Source: JANQPX01 sp965204405
GTDB lineage: Bacteria; Pseudomonadota; Alphaproteobacteria; Geminicoccales; Geminicoccaceae
Assembly (NCBI GenBank): GCA_965204405.1
Contig: CBDBEN010000004.1
Span: 806,001 to 870,000 of the forward strand
Direction: 5' to 3'
Length of the DNA stretch: 64,000 nt
In this document: piece after piece, positions 25,641-34,929 of the stretch
How the letters are laid out: every line of letters begins with the position of its first letter
How positions within the stretch are numbered: position 1 is the first letter of the stretch
Program-made: the position numbers and the translations under genes
Notes under the pieces: model-generated
What the model was told of the DNA's origin: nothing
Databases searched by the model: none
What the model saw: the letters and a program-made list of their open reading frames with translations, nothing else

Positions 25641-26942
25641 ATGCTCGCAAGATTCTTCAAGGGCGGGATCAGCCGGCGCAGTTTCATGGCATCGACGGCG
25701 GCCGCTGCAGGTGCTGGGACTATGGTTTCCGGCTTGCCGCGCCAAGCCTTTGCCGATGACGAGTCCCTGAAGATCGGCTTTCTGGCCCCCTTGACCGGTC
25801 CCGTCGCTGCTTGGGGCAAGCCCGGGCTGGACGGCTGCCGGATCTGGGCCGAGACCATCAATGCCGAGGGCGGCATCCAGCTTGCCGACGGCGCGCGAAA
25901 AATTGAATTCATCGGCTATGACAATGAATATGACCCGGCCAAGGCGCGCACCGGTGCCACCAAGCTCATCCGCGAAGATGGGGTCAAGTTCATCATGATG
26001 CTGGGCGGCGATACCTGGCCCGGCGTGCAGCCCGTTGCCGACAAGACCGGCATGCTGTTTTCGACACTGCTGCCGTCCGACCTCTCGCCTGACACCACAA
26101 CGCTGGTGGCGCCAGCCGAGGTGCATCCGGTTTACAATGTCACGGGCGTGGAGTGGCTCGCCGAGAACAAGCCCGATCTGAAATCCGCCGTGATGTGCGC
26201 GCAGGATGATGCGCTCGGCCTGCCGTCGGTAGCCACCTATCTTGCAGCCTTCGAGGCAGCCGGCATCGAGATGCAGTTCGAGCCGGTTCTGTTCGACCCG
26301 GCGACCACCGACTTTGCGCCGGTCGTGACCAAACTGATTGCGGACAGCCCGGACATCCTCTGTCTGGATACCTGCTATTCCGACTATGTCCATCCGATCT
26401 GCGAGCAGCTCTTCCAGCAGGGCTATGAAGGCCAGATCATCTCCTGCACCGCCGACTTCTACGATCAGATGATCGAAAAGACCTCGAAGGACTTCATGGA
26501 AGGGTTCATCTTCCAGTTCCCGGATTTCGACGATCCGGCCCTCAACGACGCCATGATCAATTTCCGTGATCCCAACACATTCTTCGAGACCTACAATGAA
26601 CGTCATCCCGGCGAGTGGGGCGCGGTGAGCTGGGAATATGCCTCGATCATGGATCTCTGGAAGGCGGCAGCCGAGAAGGCCGGCTCCGCGGAGCCCGATG
26701 CCGTGCTCGCCGCGATGACCGATGGCGGCAGGGGTGCCCATGCATTCGGCGAAGCGGACTGGTGGGGTGAGGATCTGTTCGGCATCGACAATGCCCTGGT
26801 CGGCAATTGGCCGGTCGTTGTCATCGAGGACGGCAAGGCGCGGATCAAGGGCTTCAAATCGATCCCCGACTGGTATGCGAAACATGGCGATCTTCTGAAG
26901 AAGCACATGGAAGCCTATGGGCAGATGTGGAACCAGCGCTAG
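25641..26942 (+). CDS. HAAT-type ABC importer, substrate-binding protein
   Basis: 433 residues from ATG 25641, preceded by GGGGAGGAA. The N-terminus has a twin-arginine signal, ISRRSFMASTAAAAGAG, with cleavage near AFADD, so it folds before export. The mature protein opens LKIGFLAPLTGPVAAWGKPGLDG, the type I periplasmic-binding fold of the LivJ family. These bind amino acids, amides, urea and small acids, and homologs serve betaine-like compounds. With Tmm and MttB beside it, a quaternary amine or betaine is my inference. First gene of the importer operon; 116 bases separate it from the permease. Confidence 0.9.
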   Translation: MLARFFKGGISRRSFMASTAAAAGAGTMVSGLPRQAFADDESLKIGFLAPLTGPVAAWGKPGLDGCRIWAETINAEGGIQLADGARKIEFIGYDNEYDPAKARTGATKLIREDGVKFIMMLGGDTWPGVQPVADKTGMLFSTLLPSDLSPDTTTLVAPAEVHPVYNVTGVEWLAENKPDLKSAVMCAQDDALGLPSVATYLAAFEAAGIEMQFEPVLFDPATTDFAPVVTKLIADSPDILCLDTCYSDYVHPICEQLFQQGYEGQIISCTADFYDQMIEKTSKDFMEGFIFQFPDFDDPALNDAMINFRDPNTFFETYNERHPGEWGAVSWEYASIMDLWKAAAEKAGSAEPDAVLAAMTDGGRGAHAFGEADWWGEDLFGIDNALVGNWPVVVIEDGKARIKGFKSIPDWYAKHGDLLKKHMEAYGQMWNQR

Positions 26943-27058
26943 TGGCATGTCCACATCATTGACTTGGACCGTTATCGTCAGGTTCGACGGTTTGTGCCCG
27001 GGACTTGAAGAGGCCTTTAGGGGGCGGACCGCTGGCACCCGGCGTCTGAGGCCCCTCA

Positions 27059-27928
27059 GTGGGTGACCTTCTGGCCCAGACCGCGGTGAATGCTCTCTAT
27101 GCGGCGAGCTACATTTCACTGATTGCGGTCGGGCTGGTTCTGATCTTCGGCGTCATGGGGATCATCAACTTCGCCCATGGCGAGCTCTATATGGCGGGCG
27201 CCTATGCCGTCGTGGCACTCTATGCCGATATCGGCATGCCGTTCCTGCTCGCCGTCACTGCCGGTCTGGTGTTCGTGGGCTTGCTCGGTCTTGCCATGGA
27301 ACAAGCCTTGTTCCGGCCACTCAGGGACAACCCGCTCGGTGGCCTGGTCGCCTCGATCGGGTTCCTGATGATCCTCCAGGCACTCGCGGTCATGGGCTTC
27401 GGCGTGCGTATGGAGCATATTCCACCGGTGACCCAAGAGGTGATCGCCTTCTCCGATCGGGTACGCCTGCCGGTATCACGCCTGCTCGTGATCGTCGCGG
27501 CCATTATCCTGCTCGGTGCCCTTTGGTATTTTCTGCGGCGTACGCGATTTGGCTGGGCATTACTTGCCTCATCCCAGGATGCGGAAGCAGCCGCTCTTCA
27601 GGGCATTTCGATCAATCAGACCGCGCGCATCGCGATGTTCATCGGCGCAGCCCTTGCCGGTGTCGCCGGTGCGCTCACAGCCCCCTTGGTTTCGGTCAAC
27701 CCGTTCATGGGCCACTCGGTGATCGTCACCGCGTTCATTGTGATCATCGTCGGCGGCGTCGGCTCCCTGGAAGGGGCGGTGATTGCCTCGGTCATCTACG
27801 CCTTCGTCCACACCGTCGTGACCACGTTCTACGACGGCGTGATCGCCGACATCGCAGGCCTCTCGCTGATGCTGCTGGTCCTGATCATCAAGCCGACAGG
27901 CCTGTTCGGAAGCGCCGACCGTGCCTAG
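27059..27928 (+). CDS. HAAT-type ABC importer, LivH-like permease
   Basis: 289 residues starting at GTG 27059. About eight membrane helices. The conserved LivH signature is present: VFGVMGIINFAHGELYM-type block (here IFGVMGIINFAHGELYMAG) near residue 27, and the SVNPFMGHSVIVTAFIVIIVGGVGSLEGAVIAS region near 215. One half of the membrane channel, pairing with the LivM-like protein whose gene overlaps it by eight bases. Confidence 0.93.
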   Translation: MGDLLAQTAVNALYAASYISLIAVGLVLIFGVMGIINFAHGELYMAGAYAVVALYADIGMPFLLAVTAGLVFVGLLGLAMEQALFRPLRDNPLGGLVASIGFLMILQALAVMGFGVRMEHIPPVTQEVIAFSDRVRLPVSRLLVIVAAIILLGALWYFLRRTRFGWALLASSQDAEAAALQGISINQTARIAMFIGAALAGVAGALTAPLVSVNPFMGHSVIVTAFIVIIVGGVGSLEGAVIASVIYAFVHTVVTTFYDGVIADIAGLSLMLLVLIIKPTGLFGSADRA

Positions 27929-28889
27929 TGGCGCGGCCACCTCGGGGTTTTGGTTTCTTCTCCTTTTGGGGCTGATAGTACTTCCCCACGGACTGAGTTT
28001 CTCGCAGCAGGAGATCCTGGTTTTTCTGACCATCAATGTGCTGCTGGTGGCCTCTTATCGCCTGCTGACCCTGACCGGCGAATGGTCGCTTGGCCATGCG
28101 GTCATCATGGGTGTCGGCGCCTATGCGTCAGCCCTTCTCTCGAAAAAACTCGGGCTGTTCGTTCCCCTCTCCATGATCCTGGGTGCGCTAACCGCAGCCA
28201 TGATCGCCGGTCTCCTCAGCTTTCCCCTGTTTCGCATGAAGGGGTTCTATTTTCTGATCGGCAGCTTTGCCTCCGGCGAGATCATCCGGCTGCTCTGGAA
28301 GCGGTTTCGCGAACCCTTTGGCGGGCCGAAAGGCCTGAAGAGCATCGAGCCCATGCCGGATTTTTCCATCGGGATCTACGACTTCGATTTCTTCGAGCCG
28401 GTGAGCTATTACTACTTCGCGAGCGTGGTGGTGGCGGCCAGCCTCTGGATCCTCTGGAGGATCGAACGTTCGCTGGTCGGCCTGACCTTCCATGCGGTCC
28501 ATTGGCAGGACAAGCTGGCGCAGTCTGCTGGTGTCAATGTCTGGGGTTATCGAACCCGGGCCTTCGTGATCGCGAGCGGGTTTGCCGGGTTGTCCGGCGC
28601 GCTGCTGGCCCACTATATCGGTACCATCAACCCGAACAGCTTCGACCTGGAACTCATGGTGTTCGTCTTGACCTGGGCGATCGTTGGCGGCACCGAAACC
28701 TTCTATGGGCCGATCCTCGGCTGTGTGGTGCTCACCATCCTGAACGAAGTGGTCCTGCGCGAACTCGGTTTCGAGCAGATGCGACCGCTGATTTACGGGC
28801 TGGTTCTCATCCTCTCGATCCTGTTCCTTCCGAAGGGTCTCGAAAGCCTGGTGCAGCGTGCCGTCGCGCGACGGAAGGAACAGGCATGA
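27921..28889 (+). CDS. HAAT-type ABC importer, LivM-like permease
   Basis: 322 residues from GTG 27921, overlapping the LivH-like gene. Contains the LivM blocks LTGEWSLGHAVIMGVGAYASALL near residue 50, FRMKGFYFLIGSFASGEIIRLLW, and the EAA-like loop with RTRAFVIASGFAGLSGALLAHYIG. Ends with the MRPLIYGLVLILSILFLPKGL family tail. The stop overlaps the next start by three bases (ATGA). Confidence 0.93.
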   Translation: MPSGAATSGFWFLLLLGLIVLPHGLSFSQQEILVFLTINVLLVASYRLLTLTGEWSLGHAVIMGVGAYASALLSKKLGLFVPLSMILGALTAAMIAGLLSFPLFRMKGFYFLIGSFASGEIIRLLWKRFREPFGGPKGLKSIEPMPDFSIGIYDFDFFEPVSYYYFASVVVAASLWILWRIERSLVGLTFHAVHWQDKLAQSAGVNVWGYRTRAFVIASGFAGLSGALLAHYIGTINPNSFDLELMVFVLTWAIVGGTETFYGPILGCVVLTILNEVVLRELGFEQMRPLIYGLVLILSILFLPKGLESLVQRAVARRKEQA

Positions 28890-29642
28890 AGGCGATCCTG
28901 GAGATCGACGGCCTGACCATGCGCTTCGGCGGCCTCGTTGCGGTGGACGGGCTGAGCTTTGCCGTCGAAGAAAAATCGATCCATGGTCTGATCGGCCCGA
29001 ATGGTGCCGGCAAGACCACGACGTTCAATGCAATTTCCGGCTATTATATCCCGACCTCCGGCAGCGTGCGTTTGCGCGGAGAGACCATCTCCGGTCAGAA
29101 GATGCACCAGATTGCGAAGCGCGGGCTGATCCGTACCTTTCAGCACTCCACGCTTTTTGCCGAGATGAGCGTTCTCGACAATGCGCTGATCGGCACGCAT
29201 ATCGTTCATCGGCCGAAGCTGCTCGCAGCCCTTCTTGGAACCGAGAAGAAAACGCGTGAGCAAGCCCGTGAACGAGCGGCCGAGGCGCTCGCCTTTTTCG
29301 GGCTCGACGACCTTGCCGATGAGCGGGCCGGCGACCTCTCCCACGGTCATCAGCGAGCGCTCGGCATGGCTATAGCCTACGCGGCCGGGCCCGATGTGAT
29401 GCTGCTCGATGAACCCTTCACCGGCATGAACCCGGAAGAGACCGCTGGAATGATGGTGCTGATGCGGAAGCTTCGCGACAACGGTGCCACGATCATGATC
29501 GTCGAGCATGACATGAAGGCGATCATGGGGCTTTGCGACCATATCACCTGCATGAGCTTCGGCAGGCTCCTGGCCGAAGGCGGACCTGAGGATATTCGCA
29601 ACGACCCGGCCGTCATCCAGGCCTATCTCGGATCGACCGACC

Positions 29643-29653
<11 letters not shown>
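28886..29653 (+). CDS. HAAT-type ABC importer, LivG-like ATPase
   Basis: 255 residues from ATG 28886 (AAGGAA upstream). Walker A is GPNGAGKTTTFN, the Q-loop lies in RTFQHSTLF, the signature is DLSHGHQRALGMAIAYA (an atypical LSHGHQR where LSGGQQR is common), Walker B is VMLLDEPFTGMNPEE, and the H-loop is EHDMKAIMGLCD. The frame upstream to 27950 is a shadow of the permease. Overlaps the next ATPase by 11 bases. Confidence 0.93.
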
Positions 29654-30350
<697 letters not shown>

Positions 30351-30909
30351 TCGCAGCGATCCCGAAATGCGGGCAGCCTTGGCCTCGGGCTGGCGTCGCC
30401 GCGATCTCTGGTGGGAGCGCCTGCAGGAACATGCGAACGCAGCTCTTCTCGATGGGCAAATCCTGAAAGCCGCGAGGTATTTCCGCCGCGCCTATTGGCT
30501 TTCGCGGCTGGGCTTTGCGGGCGACGATCCGAGGCGAGCGACCAGCCTTGCCAACGCCGCCTTCGCCAGCCGGCTTTTCGGATCATCGAGGTCCGCAGAT
30601 CGACACTACGCCGCCGCTATCGCGCTTTGGTCGACCGCCCCCTCGATGCTGGAGACACTGACGATCCGCCCTCGGGCGAGGAGTTCCCTGTTTCATCTGC
30701 GCATGGAGGTAAAGCACTGGGACACTTATCAGAACAACATGAAAACGCGTCTCGGCAAGTTCATTGATGAGACCAGCCAGTCCCTTGACGCCCTCTCCTC
30801 AGGGAAAAACCCGCCGCACCGTCTCTATGCGCGCTGGCGCGGGGAAAAGCCCGCCGCTTTCGATGACACCAGAAAACTCCTAGGTGCCTGCCTCCTCGTC
30901 GCATCCTGA

Positions 30910-31331
30910 GAAGATTGCTGACACGTTGTCCTTTAGGTGCTCTTGGCAGGTGTCCTGATTTCGAAGTTCGTTGGATCTCGCCAGCTTAACCTTTCACAAA
31001 CCCAAACGGTGTAGAACTGACTTTGGTCCATGAGATCCTGGGAATCCGAGCCTCGCCCCTCTTCCCGGCGGGCGAGCGGATTCCCAGGATCTCATGGACC
31101 AGGAAAGCCATCCTGACGCTCAATTATGAAGAAAAGATGAAGAGCGATTGTTCCGATGGCTAAGCCAGTAGCGGATCATTGAACACTCTTTGAAATCGGA
31201 ACACTAGGGCGTTTTTCGACCTAATGAAGTCCTCCCCAAGCCCGCTCTCCCTCCCAACTTGCCGCAGGATCCTGACCATATCGGGTGGTTGGGAGGGGGA
31301 GCGGGCTGGTTCCGTTTGATCGGAACATGCT
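30910..31331. other. Convergent intergenic region with two inverted repeats
   Basis: About 420 bases between convergent genes. It contains a 78-bp perfect-armed hairpin and palindromic element copy B. Nothing else is coding. Confidence 0.7.
31024..31101. repeat. 78-bp inverted repeat with 25-base perfect arms
   Basis: Arms begin TGGTCCATGAGATCCTGGGA and continue into ATCCG on the left, with the exact complement on the right, around a GC-rich middle that is itself partly paired (GCCTCGCCC with GGGCGAG). There is no T-tract, so a simple terminator is unlikely. I do not see a second copy in the window. Its sequence is unrelated to the CTAG-bounded family. Confidence 0.85.
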
Positions 31332-31335
31332 CTAA
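31204..31335. repeat. CTAG-bounded palindromic element, copy B (132 bp)
   Basis: Starts CTAGGGCGTTTTTCGACC and ends GGAACATGCTCTAA. Core arms GAGGGGGAGCGGGC-type with loop CAGGATCCTGACCATAT, matching copies A and C. The left arm has decayed (CCCTCCCAACTTGCC against GGGTGGTTGGGAGG). Left outer end is the GAGCGT type, right the GAGCAT type. Its right end provides the TAG stop codon of the SDR gene. Confidence 0.88.
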
Positions 31336-32090
31336 AGGCCTGCGACGTCGAAACCGCCATCGACATCCAAGAGATGGCCGGTGATATAAGCGGCGTCTTC
31401 AGAGGCGAGGAAAGCCGCGGCGGCGGCGATTTCTTCAGGCTTGCCATAGCGTTTGATCGGCAGGCGCGCATGGTAGGCATCGCGAATGACCTGATCGTGC
31501 ATCCGCCTGGTGAGAGCAGTGTCCACCGGTCCCGGAGCGATGCAATTGGCGGTGATGCCATGCTCGGCAAGCTCGATGGCGAGAAGCTGGGTGAGGCTCA
31601 GCACACCTGCTTTGGAAACGGCGTAGGCATTGCGGTGCTTCAGGGCTTTTCGGCTATTGATCGAGCCGATCAGCACCATCCGTCCCCATCCCTTGCCAAT
31701 CATTCCCGGTGCCGCCGCCTTGCAGCAAAGGAATGTGCCGGTGACGTTGACCTCCATGGTCTCGTTCCAGCTATCGAGATCGGTCTCAAGCAGCGGCATC
31801 GTCTTGCCGATCCCGGCACAGGTGATCAGGATATCCGGCGCGCCGAATGTTTTTGACGTCGCCTCGATCATCCCCGCAACCGAGCTTTCGTCCCTGACGT
31901 CAACCTGAACCGCCAAGGCCTGGCCATCACCCTTTTTGATGACCTCAACGGTTTCGGCAGCATTCTCGAGCTTAAGATCAGCAACCGCGACTTTGGCCTT
32001 CTCCCTAGCCAAAAGGTCCGCAATCGCCCGGCCGATGCCTCCTCCACCGCCGGTGACCAATGCGACCCTGCCTTCAAAGCGTGGTCCCAT
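31332..32090 (-). CDS. Short-chain dehydrogenase/reductase (SDR)
   Basis: 252 residues. Classical SDR: cofactor motif TGGGGGIG near residue 13, ADLK after beta-2 (the Asp favours NAD), CAGIG, the catalytic Ser in IGSINSRKA, and AYAVSKAG with the Tyr-x3-Lys pair; the C-terminus is HLLDVDGGFDVAGL. It oxidises or reduces a hydroxyl/carbonyl substrate. Last gene of a likely MttB-DapA-SDR operon, 19 bases after the lyase. Its TAG stop lies in palindromic copy B. Confidence 0.92.
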   Translation of the reverse strand: MGPRFEGRVALVTGGGGGIGRAIADLLAREKAKVAVADLKLENAAETVEVIKKGDGQALAVQVDVRDESSVAGMIEATSKTFGAPDILITCAGIGKTMPLLETDLDSWNETMEVNVTGTFLCCKAAAPGMIGKGWGRMVLIGSINSRKALKHRNAYAVSKAGVLSLTQLLAIELAEHGITANCIAPGPVDTALTRRMHDQVIRDAYHARLPIKRYGKPEEIAAAAAFLASEDAAYITGHLLDVDGGFDVAGL

Positions 32091-32109
32091 TGGCGCTCTC
32101 CCGGTTTTG

Positions 32110-33039
32110 TTAGGCGGCTAGTTTAAAATCTAAAGCTTGAAGATCGGCTGCCAAGCCCTTGGCGTCAGTTTCGGAGAGCGGCATCAGCGGCGGACGGAGC
32201 CTTGACCAGCCTGCATCGCCCTTGGCATCGGCGATCATCTGCTTCATCGCCGGGATGAGCGCATAGCGCTGCAGGATCTGGCGGATGGTCTCGACGTCGG
32301 CGTGAAGGGCTGTGATGTCTCTGCCTGCCAGCGCCTCGTCATAGAGCTTTCGGATCGCCCGGGCATTGACGTTGCACCCGGCACTGATGCAGCCCGCACC
32401 ACCGGCACTGAGACCCGCCGCGACCAGATTCTCGGCGCCGGGAAACACGGCAAGATCGGGATAGCGTTCGATCAGCATTTTGCTGTGATCCCAATCGCCG
32501 GTGCTGTCTTTGATGCCGGCAAGCGTTTCTGGGTGTTTTTCTTTGATCATGTCCACCAAGCCGGTGGTAATCGGCACGCCGGAGACTTGGGGGATATGAT
32601 AGAGCACCAGCTTGAAATCCTTGCTGCCCACCCCTTCGATCACCCTGTCATAGCTTGCAGCGAGCGCTTCGTCGGAGGCGCCTTTATAATAGAAAGGCGG
32701 CAGCATCAGGATGCCGAGGGCACCGCGATCCAGGGCGTGCCGGGTGAGGCGAACCGTGTCGGTGAGGGCAGCGCAGCCGGTGCCGACCATCATGCGCTCT
32801 GCTGGAATACCGGCATCAATGGCGGCGTCCAGCAAACGGATCCGCTCCTCGACCGAGAATGAATTGGCCTCACCGGTGGTGCCGAACATCACCAGACCGT
32901 GACACCCCTCCTCGAGCGACCAGCGGCAATGATCGATATAGTTGCCGACGTCAGGATTGAGATCCGGATCCAGCGGCATCAATGCCGGACACCAGACCCC
33001 CTTCAGCTCATCGCCGGATTGCGCTTCAGCCACCGTCAT
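32110..33039 (-). CDS. DapA-family (dihydrodipicolinate synthase-like) lyase
   Basis: 309 residues, class I aldolase barrel. Visible: GLVMFGTTGEANSFSVEER (phosphate/carboxylate loop), LYHIPQVSGV with the catalytic Tyr, and LAGIKDSTGDW with the Schiff-base Lys. GAGCISAGCNV follows. The family includes DapA, N-acetylneuraminate lyase, KDG aldolase, and the deaminase of hydroxyproline catabolism. The true DapA arginine context is not evident, and the operon with an MttB homolog points to catabolism rather than lysine synthesis; that is inference. 125 bases after the MttB-like gene. Confidence 0.88.
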   Translation of the reverse strand: MTVAEAQSGDELKGVWCPALMPLDPDLNPDVGNYIDHCRWSLEEGCHGLVMFGTTGEANSFSVEERIRLLDAAIDAGIPAERMMVGTGCAALTDTVRLTRHALDRGALGILMLPPFYYKGASDEALAASYDRVIEGVGSKDFKLVLYHIPQVSGVPITTGLVDMIKEKHPETLAGIKDSTGDWDHSKMLIERYPDLAVFPGAENLVAAGLSAGGAGCISAGCNVNARAIRKLYDEALAGRDITALHADVETIRQILQRYALIPAMKQMIADAKGDAGWSRLRPPLMPLSETDAKGLAADLQALDFKLAA

Positions 33040-33164
33040 ACTCCCCGATAAAATTGCTGTGACATTCAGCCTAAAGGCTAATGCGCCGCAAAGGAACCAG
33101 GCGCATTAGCCCCGGCCAAAGCATGCTGTCGCAGCGGGGGAGAGCGGCCGTTCCGGCTGTCTGC

Positions 33165-34709
33165 CTATTCCATCGAGTTCGGCAGCACCGCCTCCCGCTC
33201 GGCGATGAAGGCACGCACGGCCTCGTCGATCGAAGGATCCAAAGATGGGGGCTCGTATTGCGCCAGCATCTGTTTGGCTTTTTCGATCGCCCGCTGATTC
33301 GCGTCCAAGGCGCCTTCGGCAAGCCATTGCTCGTAGCTGTTGTTATCCGCCAGCTCCGGCATGAAGAATGCGGTCTGGAAATGACTTTGGGTGTGATCGG
33401 TGCCGAGATAATGACCACCCGGGCCAACGTCCTTGATGGTGGCGACGGCTTCATCGAAATCACCGAATTGCGGCCCCTGGCCGAAACGGTAGAACATTTC
33501 GATCTGCTCGGCATCCAGCACGAACTTGGCGAAGCTGGCGGCCAGCCCGGCTTCATCCCAGCCGCAGGAATGCATCACATAGTTGGCGCCGGCGAGGAAG
33601 ACCGGGTACATGGTCTGGATCGATTCATAAGCTGCCTGGGCATCGACACGCTTTGATGAAGCCATCATCCCCGATGACCGAAGCGGCACGCCGTACTTCC
33701 TGGCAAGCTGTCCGATCATCAGGTTCATGAAGCCCATTTCCGGCGTACCGGCCATCGGTGCTCCCGACTTCATCGAAATGGTCGCCAGGAAATGCCCGTA
33801 GACGACAGGCGCACCCGGCCTGCAAAGCTGCGTGAAGGCAATACCGGCAAGAGCTTCGGCATTCAATTGAGCTACGGCGGCCGCAGCGCTTGCCGGTGCG
33901 TTGGCGCCCGCCATGACGAAGGGCGAGATGATCGAGACCTGATTGGCCCTTGCATACACCTTCATCGCACCCAGCATGGTTTCATCCCAAACCAGGGGCG
34001 AATTGCAGTTCATCAGGGAGATCATGACCGGGTTGGCATCGACCACATTGGCGCCGAAGACGAGCTCCGCCATCTTCACGGCATCGGCTGCGCGCTCTGG
34101 CGCCGTGACCGGGCCCATGAACGGTTTGTCCGAATGCTTGATTGCGCTGTAGGTGATATGGAGATGCCGCTTCGGCACCGCGATATCCACCGGCTCGCAG
34201 ATCACCGCACCGGTATTGTGAAGCACGGGCGAGAGATAAGCGAGCTTGTGGAAATTGTTCAGATCCTCAAGCGTGCCGTAGCGGCGCTCGTTCTCGAAGT
34301 CGTAAACGAAGGGCGAGCCATAAGTAGGCGCAAAGGCGACCTTGTTGCCGCCGATTTCGGTGCTGCGCTCGGGATTGCGGGCAAGAACGGTGAACCGGCT
34401 GGGCGCCTTGGCCACCAGATCCATCAGCAGCTCTGCCGGAATATGCACGCGATAGTCCCGGACTTCGGCGCCTGCCTCCCGCCACATGGCGATCGCTTCG
34501 TCATCCCGAAAGTCGATCCCGACCTCTTCCAGCAAGCGAAGCGAGGCTTCGTGAACCAGCGTCAGCCGCTCCTCATCGAGGAGTTCATAGACCGGGACGC
34601 TGCGGTCCAAAACCGGCAGCGACTTGAACGCAGGTGCAGAACGGGCTTCGCGCCTGGAAGCTCGCCCGCCCCGTCTGCCTTCCCGTTGCATGTTCCGAGC
34701 GGTAGCCAT
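33165..34709 (-). CDS. Trimethylamine methyltransferase (MttB) family protein, non-pyrrolysine
   Basis: 514 residues from ATG 34709 (AAAGGTGA upstream); the frame to 34742 adds nothing conserved. A basic N-terminus rich in Arg/Gly precedes the MttB fold beginning YELLDEERLTLVHEASLRLLEEVGIDF. Other family blocks are FAPTYGSPFVYD, HITYSAIKHSDKPFMG, YGHFLATISMKSGAPMAGTPE and GGHYLGTDHTQSHFQT. There is no in-frame TAG, so it lacks the pyrrolysine of archaeal MttB. Non-Pyl members such as MtgB demethylate glycine betaine to a corrinoid protein; others act on proline betaine or carnitine. No corrinoid protein gene is in this window, which is odd. Confidence 0.88.
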   Translation of the reverse strand: MATARNMQREGRRGGRASRREARSAPAFKSLPVLDRSVPVYELLDEERLTLVHEASLRLLEEVGIDFRDDEAIAMWREAGAEVRDYRVHIPAELLMDLVAKAPSRFTVLARNPERSTEIGGNKVAFAPTYGSPFVYDFENERRYGTLEDLNNFHKLAYLSPVLHNTGAVICEPVDIAVPKRHLHITYSAIKHSDKPFMGPVTAPERAADAVKMAELVFGANVVDANPVMISLMNCNSPLVWDETMLGAMKVYARANQVSIISPFVMAGANAPASAAAAVAQLNAEALAGIAFTQLCRPGAPVVYGHFLATISMKSGAPMAGTPEMGFMNLMIGQLARKYGVPLRSSGMMASSKRVDAQAAYESIQTMYPVFLAGANYVMHSCGWDEAGLAASFAKFVLDAEQIEMFYRFGQGPQFGDFDEAVATIKDVGPGGHYLGTDHTQSHFQTAFFMPELADNNSYEQWLAEGALDANQRAIEKAKQMLAQYEPPSLDPSIDEAVRAFIAEREAVLPNSME

Positions 34710-34929
34710 GGTGTAATCACCTTTAAATGAATGAAACCCCATCCTTGATATGCCAAATATCAGGTAGCACCGGAGGTCTCTTTCGTGTATTCGACTTAAC
34801 TAGATCAATTTTCGACACGCTTATCATGTGCCTGTTAATTGACCGGCGTTGCCAAACCACTATGCTAACATTATCTTAATTTTTCACTTATACGGATCGT
34901 GAAAAAAGCCGTTTGGCATTCTACTAACG

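Noticed and set aside
25605..27119. 504-codon minus-strand frame over the importer binding protein
   Set aside because: Opposite a Tat-signal binding protein with conserved blocks; no ribosome site or recognisable domain.
33165..34709. Possible pyrrolysine-containing MttB
   Set aside because: The frame is continuous with no in-frame TAG, so no pyrrolysine site is present.
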